Assembly: GCF_900156285.1 (NCBI RefSeq)
Contig: NZ_FTNC01000013.1
Coordinates: 1-64,000, forward strand
Length of the DNA stretch: 64,000 nt
Reading direction: 5' to 3'
Source: Halanaerobium kushneri
GTDB lineage: Bacteria > Bacillota > Halanaerobiia > Halanaerobiales > Halanaerobiaceae
This document shows, in pieces, positions 1 to 7,393 of this stretch. Both the position numbers and the translations under genes were made by a program. Each line of letters opens with the position of its first letter. Position 1 is the first letter of the stretch. The notes under the pieces were generated by a model. It had not been told where the DNA came from and ran no database searches. It saw only the letters and a program-made list of their open reading frames with translations.

Positions 1-157
1 CAAATTCTAAAACGTTCTTTATTTCCTGACTGAAGCCAATTTGATTATCAAATTCTTTAAAAATTAGCAGACCGGAATCGGAAGTTAAATCACCACCATT
101 AAAATTTATTCTTATATTCGACTTGAAATTCACCTTTTTTTCAGATATAGTAACCAC
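1..157 (-). mobile_element. IS1380-family transposase, N-terminal part (cut by window edge)
   Basis: An open frame runs leftwards from a GTG at 157 off the window, with a GGAGGG ribosome binding site 7 nt upstream. The visible 52 residues contain INFNGGDLTSDSGLLIFKEF (residues about 15-34). That matches the usual N-terminus of IS1380-type DDE transposases (a phenylalanine/glycine stretch followed by LTSdaGLLL). The catalytic domain lies outside the window, so it cannot be told whether the element is intact. An ATG one base out of register at 159 would give a different frame and is not used. Confidence 0.7.
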
Positions 158-493
158 ATGGAGTCCCTCCTTTTAATTTTGGTGTAGTTACTATTATTAT
201 AAAGGAAAGGGGCTCCCTTTTCTATGCTTTTAGAGAAAAATTTTAATAAAACTCTTTCACCCACTGGGTGAAAACAATATTTTAATAGATTATTGATATA
301 CTGGGCCTGACAATTTATTTCGTGGTTGCTATGAATAATTCAGGATAACAAATTAATAGAATAATTTCCAGCTTTTATGACAAAAATCAAAAAATGTATT
401 AAAATTTTAAAAACATTGATGCCAGTATACTAATATGATAAAATAAACAGGCAAAAGTAAATAAAAGAAGCGAAATAACAAGGAGGATTTTCT
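158..493. other. Gene-free stretch holding the presumed IS end and the symporter promoter
   Basis: No coding frame is visible here. It contains a 6-bp stem at 206-220 (AAAGGG, loop GCT, CCCTTT) and a perfect 19-bp palindrome at 255-273 (TTTCACCCA, C, TGGGTGAAA). Either could belong to the end of the IS element or to an operator. The element's terminal inverted repeat could not be identified with confidence because the other end is outside the window. Confidence 0.4.
416..444 (+). promoter_or_regulatory. Sigma-A promoter of the NSS symporter
   Basis: TTGATG at 416-421 and TAAAAT at 439-444 are separated by 17 nt, with a TG dinucleotide one base before the -10 (extended -10). It lies about 50 nt upstream of the ATG at 494. 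Confidence 0.55.
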
Positions 494-1819
494 ATGGAAA
501 GAGAAAACTGGACTTCCAGACTCGGCTTTATACTGGCTGCATCTGGATCTGCCATTGGACTAGGTAACATCTGGCGTTTTCCATTTATTACTGGAACAAA
601 TGGAGGCGCAATTTTTATTTTAATTTATCTTGCTGCAATATTATTTATCGGTTATCCAATTTTAGTTTCCGAAATGTCTCTGGGAAGGATTACTCAAAAA
701 AACCCAATTGGTGCCTTTAAAAAAATGGCTCCAGATACTGCCTGGCCCCTGGTTGGTGCTCTTGGAGTTTTATCGGGTTTTGTAATCTTAAGCTATTATT
801 CTGTTGTAGCAGGCTGGGGAATGTCTTATATTTTTAAATCATTATCTTTTACTTCAAAAAGTAATTTCCCGGCAATTTTTTCAGCTCATATTAGCAGTTT
901 AACTGAACCAATTTTATGGCATGGTATTTTTATGTTTCTTACAATTGCTGTAATTGGAGCAGGAGTGGTCAATGGAATCCAAAAACTGGTCAAAATATTA
1001 ATGCCAATTTTATTTGCAATAATTTTTTTACTAATTATCCGTTCTGTTACTCTGGAAGGAGCAGCTGCCGGACTTAGTTTTTACCTGAAACCTAACTTCT
1101 CTGCAATTAGTTTTCAGACCTTTACAGATGCAATATCTCAGGCTTTTTTCACTTTAAGTCTGGGAATGGGAGCTATGATTACCTATGGAAGTTATCTTAG
1201 TAAAAAAGAAAGTATCAATGAAAGTGCTGCTTATGTGTTAGTTTTTGATACTGCTGTAGCTTTACTTGCTGGTTTTGCAATTTTTCCGGCCGTTTTTGCT
1301 TTTGGTCTTGATCCTGCCTCAGGCCCTGGTTTAACTTTTATTACTCTACCAGCTGTTTTTACTCAGATGCCTTTTGGTACTTTTTTCTCATTAATTTTCT
1401 TTTTACTGCTGACAATCGCAGCTCTAACCTCATCTATTTCGATGCTTGAGGTTGTAGTAGCTTTTTTAGTGGACGAATATAACTGGAATCGAAAAAAGGC
1501 ATCATATCTAATGGGATTTTTTATCTTCTTAGTCGGTATTCCTCCACTTCTGGGTTACAGTTCTTTTTCTAACTTCAGTTTTTTAGGAATGGATGTTCTG
1601 GATACTTATGATTGGTTTTCTAATAATATCTTTCTTCCAACAGGGGGTATTTTAACTTCTATTTTTGTCGGCCATATCTGGGGAAGTAAAAATGCGATTA
1701 AAGAGGCAAATTTAAACAGCCGTTTCCAAATTGGAAATATTTATTCACTGTTATTGAAATATATTGTTCCAGCTGCTGTATTATTAATAATGCTCTTAAA
1801 CATTTATCAAACATTTTAA
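494..1819 (+). CDS. Neurotransmitter:sodium symporter (NSS/SNF) family transporter
   Basis: This is a 441-residue polytopic membrane protein that should carry an amino acid or related solute into the cell with Na+. The N-terminus has the family hallmark GSAIGLGNIWRFPF (about residues 18-31), which is the unwound part of TM1 that binds Na+ and substrate in LeuT. GYPILVSEMSLGR follows at about 53-65. About 11-12 hydrophobic segments fill the rest, and the length fits bacterial NSS proteins. The ATG at 494 has AAGGAGG 7 nt upstream. Sodium coupling would suit a halophile. The substrate cannot be told from sequence. It is followed 30 bp later by the methyltransferase gene, so the two may be cotranscribed. 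Confidence 0.92.
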   Translation: MERENWTSRLGFILAASGSAIGLGNIWRFPFITGTNGGAIFILIYLAAILFIGYPILVSEMSLGRITQKNPIGAFKKMAPDTAWPLVGALGVLSGFVILSYYSVVAGWGMSYIFKSLSFTSKSNFPAIFSAHISSLTEPILWHGIFMFLTIAVIGAGVVNGIQKLVKILMPILFAIIFLLIIRSVTLEGAAAGLSFYLKPNFSAISFQTFTDAISQAFFTLSLGMGAMITYGSYLSKKESINESAAYVLVFDTAVALLAGFAIFPAVFAFGLDPASGPGLTFITLPAVFTQMPFGTFFSLIFFLLLTIAALTSSISMLEVVVAFLVDEYNWNRKKASYLMGFFIFLVGIPPLLGYSSFSNFSFLGMDVLDTYDWFSNNIFLPTGGILTSIFVGHIWGSKNAIKEANLNSRFQIGNIYSLLLKYIVPAAVLLIMLLNIYQTF

Positions 1820-1849
1820 ATAAATTTAAAAATCATAGGAGGTTCAATA

Positions 1850-3016
1850 TTGGTAGAAAACAAAGAATTATGTGTTCATTATGATCGCTGTGGAGGCTGT
1901 TCAATTCAGGAAGTCTCATATTCTAAACAGCTGAAGGATAAAAAAAATACTCTTTTAGAGATCTTTAAAGATAAAAACATTGAAATTGACAATTTTGAGG
2001 AGATACTGGCAAGTCCTGATATTTATGAATATCGGAATAATATGGAGTTCAGTTTTGGTGATCTGAAAAAAGGAGGTACACTCCAGCTGGGAATGCATCC
2101 TCGAGGCAGAAGATTTGATGTAATAACTGTTGACAACTGCTTACTTGTCGATCAGGATTTTAGAGATATCTTAAGTACAATTTTAAAATACTGCCGTCAA
2201 AACAACTTTAAAAAATATCATATTAAATTAAGGGAAGGTTTTTTACGCAATCTAGTTATCAGAAAGGGAATCAACACTGGTGAGATAGTAGCAAATCTAA
2301 TAACAACCAGTCAGTCTGATCATGATTTCTCTCCTCTAACTGAAGAATTAAAAGCTCTCGATCTAAAGGGTAAACTTGTAGGTTTTGTCCAGACTATTAA
2401 TGATGACTACTCAGATCAGGTAAGCTGTGACAGGATGAAAATTTATTATGGTCGAAATTATTTTTATGACAGTTTACTGGAAAATAAATTTAAAATTGAT
2501 TCTTTATCCTTTTTTCAGACTAATACCAGAGGAGCAGAATTATTATATTCTGAGGCACAAAAATATATAAGTAACGCTAAAGATAAAATTGTTTATGATC
2601 TCTACTGTGGAGCAGGAACTATTTCTCAAAGTATTGCAGCTGAAGCTAAAAAAATATTCGGTATTGAAATTGATCAGGCCGCTGCAGACAGAGCGGCAGA
2701 AAATGCCCAGCTGAATAAAGTGGATAATACTCAATATATTGCAGGTGATGTTCTGGAGGAAATTAATAATATCGATCAGCAGGCTGATTTAATCATTATT
2801 GATCCACCAAGACCGGGCATTAATCCAAAAGCTCTAAACAAAATTGCTGCTGCCGGAGCAGAGGAAATTCTTTATATTTCCTGTAATCCAAAAAGTCTGG
2901 CCAGAGACTTAAAGGAGTTACAGCTTCATAACTATCAATTAGAGAAATTCAAAGCTGTAGATATGTTCCCGCATACAAAACATCTGGAGGTAATTACCCA
3001 TTTAAAGAAGGTATAA
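1850..3016 (+). CDS. rlmD: 23S rRNA (uracil-5-)-methyltransferase, RlmD/RumA family
   Basis: A SAM-dependent enzyme of the TrmA/RumA family that makes 5-methyluridine in rRNA. An N-terminal [4Fe-4S] signature is present as C8, C14, C17 (CGGCSIQ) with a probable fourth ligand near residue 97 (DNCLLVD). The catalytic domain shows SFFQTN (about 223), DLYCGAGTI (SAM binding, about 251), IIDPPRPG (about 316) and YISCNPKSLARDL (about 343), which carries the catalytic cysteine. An N-terminal TRAM domain, common in the family, is absent. The start is a TTG at 1850 with AGGAGG 8 nt upstream. Which uridine is modified (position 747 or 1939 type) is not decidable here, so the symbol is tentative. Confidence 0.88.
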   Translation: MVENKELCVHYDRCGGCSIQEVSYSKQLKDKKNTLLEIFKDKNIEIDNFEEILASPDIYEYRNNMEFSFGDLKKGGTLQLGMHPRGRRFDVITVDNCLLVDQDFRDILSTILKYCRQNNFKKYHIKLREGFLRNLVIRKGINTGEIVANLITTSQSDHDFSPLTEELKALDLKGKLVGFVQTINDDYSDQVSCDRMKIYYGRNYFYDSLLENKFKIDSLSFFQTNTRGAELLYSEAQKYISNAKDKIVYDLYCGAGTISQSIAAEAKKIFGIEIDQAAADRAAENAQLNKVDNTQYIAGDVLEEINNIDQQADLIIIDPPRPGINPKALNKIAAAGAEEILYISCNPKSLARDLKELQLHNYQLEKFKAVDMFPHTKHLEVITHLKKV

Positions 3017-3040
3017 TTTCAATTTTAAAATATCTAAATA

Positions 3041-3092
3041 AAAAAATGGCCACTGATGTCCGGGAATAGTCCAGACTTCAGCGGCCGTTTTT
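3041..3092. terminator. Bidirectional rho-independent terminator between rlmD and mntP
   Basis: A GC-rich imperfect stem (GGCC-A-CTGA-T-GTC paired with GAC-T-TCAG-C-GGCC) is flanked by A-runs on the left and T-runs on the right. It can therefore serve both converging genes. Confidence 0.8.
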
Positions 3093-3114
3093 AATTTTAC
3101 CTTAATCCAGTCCA

Positions 3115-3660
3115 TTAAAGCAAAAAGGTATTTAAACCAATCAGTAAGAGAATTAATCCCCCAACATAATCAGCATATTTTTCTACTAAAGCTATATGCT
3201 TAATATAATGGACTATCTTAAAAGCTGCAGCCGTAATTACAGCTGCTATTAAACCAATTATTAAAGAATCCTCAAAAATCAGACCATAATCTAAATGAAA
3301 TAGCAGCGAAAATCCAACACCAAGGGCATCAATGCTTACACTAATCCCTAAAACTACAACTGTCCAAAAACTAAGCTGTCTATAAATACACTCTTCCCCA
3401 TTTTTGTATCCTTCGCGAATCAAAAATATACCCAGCAAAAAAATTACTGTTCCACTAAAATAATTGGATATTGTAAAGAAATTCTGATCGATATAATTTC
3501 CCATTAAGCCTCCGGTTAAGGCAAAAAAGAATTGAAAAAATCCAAAGGAAAAAATAACTTTTAACTTCTCTTTCAAATTTGTTCTGGTACCACAACCGAT
3601 GGCCATTGTTACCCCGGCTGCATCCAGTGCTAATGCCAGTGCTACTAATAAAATATTTAT
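3115..3660 (-). CDS. mntP: MntP-type manganese efflux pump with a near-cognate start codon
   Basis: A small membrane exporter of the MntP (DUF204/YebN) family, expected to pump Mn2+ out. The second repeat has GISVSIDALGVGFSL, the family's SIDA-type motif. The first repeat motif (ALALALDAAG) lies upstream of the first in-frame ATG (3606), so the protein must start earlier. In-frame codons back to the stop at 3685-3687 contain no ATG, GTG or TTG. A strong GGGGAGGGG site sits exactly 8 nt before an ATA at 3658-3660 (an ATT follows at 3652-3654, 14 nt from the site). Starting at the ATA gives 181 residues, the normal family length of about 180-190, with six membrane segments. A conventional annotation would begin at 3606 and lose the first helix. 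No yybP-ykoY Mn riboswitch was recognised upstream. Confidence 0.8.
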   Translation of the reverse strand: MNILLVALALALDAAGVTMAIGCGTRTNLKEKLKVIFSFGFFQFFFALTGGLMGNYIDQNFFTISNYFSGTVIFLLGIFLIREGYKNGEECIYRQLSFWTVVVLGISVSIDALGVGFSLLFHLDYGLIFEDSLIIGLIAAVITAAAFKIVHYIKHIALVEKYADYVGGLILLLIGLNTFLL

Positions 3661-3869
3661 TTTAAACCCCTCCCCAATGATCTGTTATTAAATGTTAAGT
3701 TTCACGATCTGACTAAATCAAAATGTAACTAAATATGGCTAAATTATATTTAACATTAATATATTATAAAATATTGAGCTTAAAAATTCAATTGAATTAA
3801 TCATATTTGGTAGGTTTAAGTTACATTATAGTTAAATTATAAAATTAATTACAAAATTTTTATACTCAG

Positions 3870-3898
3870 TTTCACTTTTAATAAATATTTGTTATAAT
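3870..3898 (+). promoter_or_regulatory. Candidate promoter of hutP
   Basis: TATAAT at 3893-3898 is preceded by a weak -35 TTTCAC at 3870-3875 with a 17-nt spacer. It lies 30 nt upstream of the hutP ATG. The rest of the 3661-3929 intergenic region is very AT-rich and shows no other structure. Confidence 0.45.
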
Positions 3899-3929
3899 AA
3901 AATAAACAATTACTTAAGGAGGAAAATTT

Positions 3930-4352
3930 ATGGAACACAACAGTCTTGAAACAGCAAAGGCTGCCATTAAAATGGCTATTTCTACCAGAAGTGAAGAAAA
4001 AGAATTAAAAAAAACATTTGCTGATGATGATATAAATACTGCTGCTGTTGATTTTGGAGGAGAATTTAATAAATCAGTCCCCGAAATTATTGAAAGAGCG
4101 GTTATTGCAGCTAAACGTGAAAATATAATTAGTGAATCTCATGTAGCTCAGGGTGCGGTTGCTGGAGCAGCACATGATGCAGTAACTCAGATCATGCCCC
4201 GAACTATGGGTCTAAATGTAGGTGGTAAAATTGGTGTTGCCCGCAGTGGTGAGCATATTGTTGTTGCAGTTTTCTTTGGAGTTGGCATGTTCAATTTAAA
4301 CGAGGTAACTGTTGGCTTAAGTCACCGCTCTTTACTGGATGAAAAAGCTTAA
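3930..4352 (+). CDS. hutP: HutP-family L-histidine-dependent RNA-binding antiterminator
   Basis: A 140-residue HutP homologue, about the size of the Bacillus protein (about 148 residues). The core QGAVAGAAHDAV (about residues 74-85), LNVGGKIGVARSGEH (about 97-111), VAVFFGVG and VGLSHRS matches the conserved half of the family, including histidines in the metal/histidine-binding region. Known HutP forms a hexamer that, with L-histidine and Mg2+, binds NAG-triplet repeats in mRNA and prevents terminator formation ahead of histidine-use genes. No hut catabolic genes are in the window. Instead an attenuated leader and an ABC importer follow directly, so its target here is probably that importer (inference). 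AAGGAGG precedes the ATG by 8 nt. No terminator is visible after the gene. Confidence 0.9.
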   Translation: MEHNSLETAKAAIKMAISTRSEEKELKKTFADDDINTAAVDFGGEFNKSVPEIIERAVIAAKRENIISESHVAQGAVAGAAHDAVTQIMPRTMGLNVGGKIGVARSGEHIVVAVFFGVGMFNLNEVTVGLSHRSLLDEKA

Positions 4353-4392
4353 AAAAGACTCGAATTTAGATTAAAGCTATTTGGATATACAG

Positions 4393-4422
4393 TTGACAAA
4401 TGTATGAAGTTAATAGTATAAT
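4393..4422 (+). promoter_or_regulatory. Sigma-A promoter of the attenuated transporter leader
   Basis: TTGACA at 4393-4398 and TATAAT at 4417-4422 with an 18-nt spacer are both perfect consensus hexamers. Transcription should start near 4429, giving a leader of about 180 nt before the transporter gene. Confidence 0.8.
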
Positions 4423-4428
4423 AAAGAA

Positions 4429-4572
4429 AATTAAATAACTGGTAGCATGGTAATACGGTAGGAGAAATTTGTAGGAAAGCTGAGGCTATTTTGTTTAGAC
4501 AAGGGGTATTTATACCTAATTTTAGATGTTCTAGCTGACAGCTAATTAACACTCCACCAGGAGTGTTTTTTT
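4429..4572 (+). promoter_or_regulatory. Transcription-attenuation leader of the ABC importer (probable HutP target)
   Basis: The leader ends in a strong intrinsic terminator: AACACTCC (4548-4555), loop ACCA, GGAGTGTT (4560-4567), T-tract to 4572. Upstream, GGTAGGAG at 4457-4464 can pair, with one bulged A, with CTCCACC at 4552-4558. That would disrupt the terminator and so act as an antiterminator (inference). Two other hairpins are visible: GGTATTTATACC at 4505-4516 and TAGCTG-A-CAGCTA at 4532-4544. UAG or GAG triplets occur at 4443, 4459, 4462, 4472, 4482, 4496, 4523 and 4532, but without the strict 4-nt spacing of the Bacillus HutP site. No T-box sequence is seen. Confidence 0.6.
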
Positions 4573-4610
4573 ATTATTATCCCCACTACCAGTTAGAAAG
4601 GGGAATAAAA

Positions 4611-5585
4611 ATGAAAAAGTCTTTTTCAATTTTAATTGTTTTAACTGCTTTAATGGTTTTGTTTGCTGCTTCAGCAGCTGGTGCTCAGGAATACAGAATT
4701 GGGATTTCTCAATTTGTTGAACATCCCGCTCTTGATGCAGCACGTGAAGGCTTCATTGAAGGTTTAGCGGAAGAGGGAATTGAAGACGTAGAGTTTATAG
4801 AGCAAAATGCTCAGGCTGATTTTGCAACTGCTCAGTCAATTGCCCAGAAATTTAAAAGTCAAAATTTAGATCTTATTTTAACAATTGCAACTCCCAATGC
4901 TCAGGCAGCTGCCAACGTAATTACAGAAACACCTGTTTTGTTTACCGCAGTTACCGATCCGCTAGAAGCTGGTTTAGTAGATAGTATGGAAGTTCCAGGT
5001 AGAAACCTGACAGGAACTACAGATATGAATCCTGTAGAAAAACAAATCGAATTAATAAAAGAGTTTATTCCAGAATTAAATGATCTGGGAGTTTTATATA
5101 ATCCTGGTGAAGTAAACTCCGTAGTTCAAGTTGACCTCGTTAAGGCAACAGTTGAAAAAATGGGAATTAATTTACATGAGGGCACTGTCAGCAACAGCAG
5201 CGAAGTTAGTCTGGCGACTTCCTCTCTAATCGGAGATGTTGATGCTATTTATGTTCCAACAGATAATATTATTGTATCTGCTCTACCTTCTGTTTTAAAT
5301 ATTACCAATCAAAATAATATTCCTGTTTTTGCATCTGAAAATGGTCAGGTCAGACAGGGATCAATTGCTACTCTAGGAATTGATTATAAACTGCTTGGAA
5401 TTCAAACTGGTAAAATGGCAGCCAGAGTATTAAATGGTTCTGATCCTGCGGACATGGCAGTTGAATCTTCTAATGAATTAAAATTATATTTAAACACAAA
5501 GGCTGCAGAAAATCTTGGTTTAAAAGTGCCAGAAGCAGTCTTAAATAGAGCTAACGTTGTTTATGATGAAATTACACAGGAATAA
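4611..5585 (+). CDS. ABC importer substrate-binding protein (TrpX/COG2984, PF04392 type)
   Basis: A 324-residue periplasmic-binding-type protein. Residues 1-25 form a Sec signal peptide ending AGA before QEYRIGISQFVEHPALD. The mature domain has the GISQFVEHPALDAAREGF N-terminus and FTAVTDP segment usual for this family. There is no lipobox cysteine, so it is either freely secreted or membrane-held by its uncleaved signal. The start is the ATG at 4611 with AAAGGGG upstream. A GTG further upstream at 4563 lies inside the terminator and is not used. The family transports amino acids (tryptophan, tyrosine and others) or unknown ligands. The adjacent hutP makes histidine a reasonable guess. Confidence 0.88.
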   Translation: MKKSFSILIVLTALMVLFAASAAGAQEYRIGISQFVEHPALDAAREGFIEGLAEEGIEDVEFIEQNAQADFATAQSIAQKFKSQNLDLILTIATPNAQAAANVITETPVLFTAVTDPLEAGLVDSMEVPGRNLTGTTDMNPVEKQIELIKEFIPELNDLGVLYNPGEVNSVVQVDLVKATVEKMGINLHEGTVSNSSEVSLATSSLIGDVDAIYVPTDNIIVSALPSVLNITNQNNIPVFASENGQVRQGSIATLGIDYKLLGIQTGKMAARVLNGSDPADMAVESSNELKLYLNTKAAENLGLKVPEAVLNRANVVYDEITQE

Positions 5586-5627
5586 GAAAAAATAAAATTG
5601 TAGTGTAGAAATGGTGTGAGGTGTGTT

Positions 5628-6494
5628 ATGAATTTAAGTTTTGCAATAACGTCTTTAGAACAGGGGCTTGCCTTTGGCATTATGGCCCTGGGAGTATTTA
5701 TATCTTTTAGGATTCTTGATTTTGCTGACCTTACAGTTGACGGCAGTTTACCATTAGGTGCTGCTGTCTCAGCAAGATTACTGACTATGGGAATGAATCC
5801 ATTTTTTTCTCTGGGAGCTGCTATTATTGCAGGTGGAATGGCAGGTGCAATTACTGGCTTTTTAAACACTAAATTAAAAATAGCTCCTCTATTATCAGGT
5901 ATTTTAACAATGACTTCTTTATATTCAATTAATTTACGAGTAATGGGTAGACCAAACATTCCTCTAATAGGTAAGGAAACTATTTTCTCTTTCATTAGAG
6001 ATCTCGGTATTCCTTATCCCTGGAATAATTTACTTTTATTAATCATTGTTATAGTTGCTGTTAAATTAATTCTGGATGCCTTTTTGAATACTCAAATTGG
6101 TTTTGCTCTCAGAGCTACGGGTGATAATCCACAGATGATTAGAAGTATGGGTATCAGCACTAATTCAATGAAAATGCTGGGCTTAATTATTTCTAACGCT
6201 CTGGTTGCTTTATCCGGTGCACTTGTAGGACAGTATCAGGGATTTGCAGATGTAAATATGGGTGTTGGTACAATTGTAGCTGGTCTGGCATCAGTAATTA
6301 TTGGAGAAGTTGTAATTGGAGAGAAATCTATAATGATAGCTACTATTGGAGTGATTGTCGGTTCTATACTTTATAGATTTAGTATCTCAATCGCATTAAA
6401 TTTAGGTCTTGCAGCTTCTGATTTAAAATTGCTGACAGCTATACTAGTTATAATATTCCTATCAACTCCAAGAATTAAAAAGGCATTGAGGTGA
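5628..6494 (+). CDS. ABC importer permease (TrpY/COG4120 type)
   Basis: A 288-residue inner-membrane permease of the branched-chain/ribose permease superfamily, with eight or more hydrophobic segments. ADLTVDGSLPLGAA near residues 31-44 and GFALRATGDNPQMIRSMG in the cytoplasmic loop (about 158-175) are typical of this permease family and contact the ATPase. The start was taken at the ATG 5628 because GAGGTG sits 5 nt upstream; the GTG 12 bases earlier lacks a good site. It lies 42 bp after the binding protein and 7 bp before the ATPase gene, so the three form one operon. Confidence 0.88.
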   Translation: MNLSFAITSLEQGLAFGIMALGVFISFRILDFADLTVDGSLPLGAAVSARLLTMGMNPFFSLGAAIIAGGMAGAITGFLNTKLKIAPLLSGILTMTSLYSINLRVMGRPNIPLIGKETIFSFIRDLGIPYPWNNLLLLIIVIVAVKLILDAFLNTQIGFALRATGDNPQMIRSMGISTNSMKMLGLIISNALVALSGALVGQYQGFADVNMGVGTIVAGLASVIIGEVVIGEKSIMIATIGVIVGSILYRFSISIALNLGLAASDLKLLTAILVIIFLSTPRIKKALR

Positions 6495-6501
6495 AAATAA
6501 A

Positions 6502-7299
6502 ATGCTCAAAATCAAAAATTTAGAAAAAATTTTTTACAGAGGAACTCCAAATGAGAATATAGCAATTAATAAGATTGATCTTACAGTCAATGAAGGCGAT
6601 TTTATTACAATAGTAGGGAGTAATGGAGCCGGAAAATCAACTCTTTTGAATTCTATTGCAGGTGTTTTCCCAGTTGAAAATGGGACTATTATTTTAGATA
6701 ATGAAGATATTACTAAAAAAACAGAGTACAAATGTGCTCAAAAAATTGGAAGAGTTTTTCAGAACCCACTTGCTGGAACTTCACCTGAAATGACTATTGA
6801 AGAAAATCTATCACTGGCAATATCGAAATCTAATAATCTTTCCCTTAAATGGGGTTTAAGTAAACACAAAAGAGAAATTATGCGAAAACATTTAGAAAAA
6901 ATTGATTTAGGTTTAGAAAAAAGACTAACCACTAAAGTTAAACTGCTTTCTGGTGGTCAGCGACAGGCTCTAACACTTTTAATGGCTACTGTAGCTAATC
7001 CGCGCTTACTTTTATTAGACGAGCATACGGCTGCTTTAGATCCTGCTACAGCAATAAAAATTAAAAACTTAACTGCAGAACTGGTTAACGAAAATAATAT
7101 TACTACTTTAATGATTACTCATAATATGGAAGACGCTATTAAAATGGGTAACCGACTAATTATGATGGATGGTGGAAAAATAATCTATGATATTCCAGCT
7201 GCTGAAAAAGCAGATTTAACTATTGAGAAACTGCTTAAAATGTTTGAAATTAAACATGGTGGTAAATTTAATAATGACCGAATGTTACTTTCAGTCTAA
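6502..7299 (+). CDS. ABC importer ATP-binding protein (TrpZ/COG1101 type)
   Basis: A 265-residue ABC ATPase that powers the importer. Walker A is GSNGAGKST (about residues 38-46), the Q-loop is in RVFQNPLAG, the signature is LLSGGQRQAL (about 151), Walker B is LLLLDEHTAAL (about 170), and the switch histidine is in MITHNMEDA. All catalytic residues are present. It is the last gene of the operon and is followed immediately by a strong terminator. Confidence 0.92.
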   Translation: MLKIKNLEKIFYRGTPNENIAINKIDLTVNEGDFITIVGSNGAGKSTLLNSIAGVFPVENGTIILDNEDITKKTEYKCAQKIGRVFQNPLAGTSPEMTIEENLSLAISKSNNLSLKWGLSKHKREIMRKHLEKIDLGLEKRLTTKVKLLSGGQRQALTLLMATVANPRLLLLDEHTAALDPATAIKIKNLTAELVNENNITTLMITHNMEDAIKMGNRLIMMDGGKIIYDIPAAEKADLTIEKLLKMFEIKHGGKFNNDRMLLSV

Positions 7300-7306
7300 A
7301 AATTAA

Positions 7307-7330
7307 GGGCTCCCAGATGGGAGCCCTTTT
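7307..7330 (+). terminator. Rho-independent terminator of the TrpXYZ-type operon
   Basis: GGGCTCCC (7307-7314), loop AGAT, GGGAGCCC (7319-7326), then TTTT. Confidence 0.9.
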
Positions 7331-7393
7331 ATAGTCCAAAGTTATTCTAAAAAAAGAATTTAATTTTAAAAAAGTAATTTTACTTATATTAAT

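Noticed and set aside
3661-3800. yybP-ykoY manganese riboswitch upstream of mntP
   Set aside because: The conserved purine-rich loops of that riboswitch could not be found; the stretch is AT-rich and unstructured.
4441-4572. T-box (tRNA-sensing) leader before the TrpX-type gene
   Set aside because: Such leaders often precede this transporter class, but the leader is short (about 130 nt before the terminator's end) and no GGGUGGnACCGCG-type sequence is present.
4563-4610. Upstream start (GTG 4563) of the TrpX-type protein
   Set aside because: It lies inside the terminator stem and adds 16 residues before a normal signal peptide; the ATG at 4611 has a good ribosome site.
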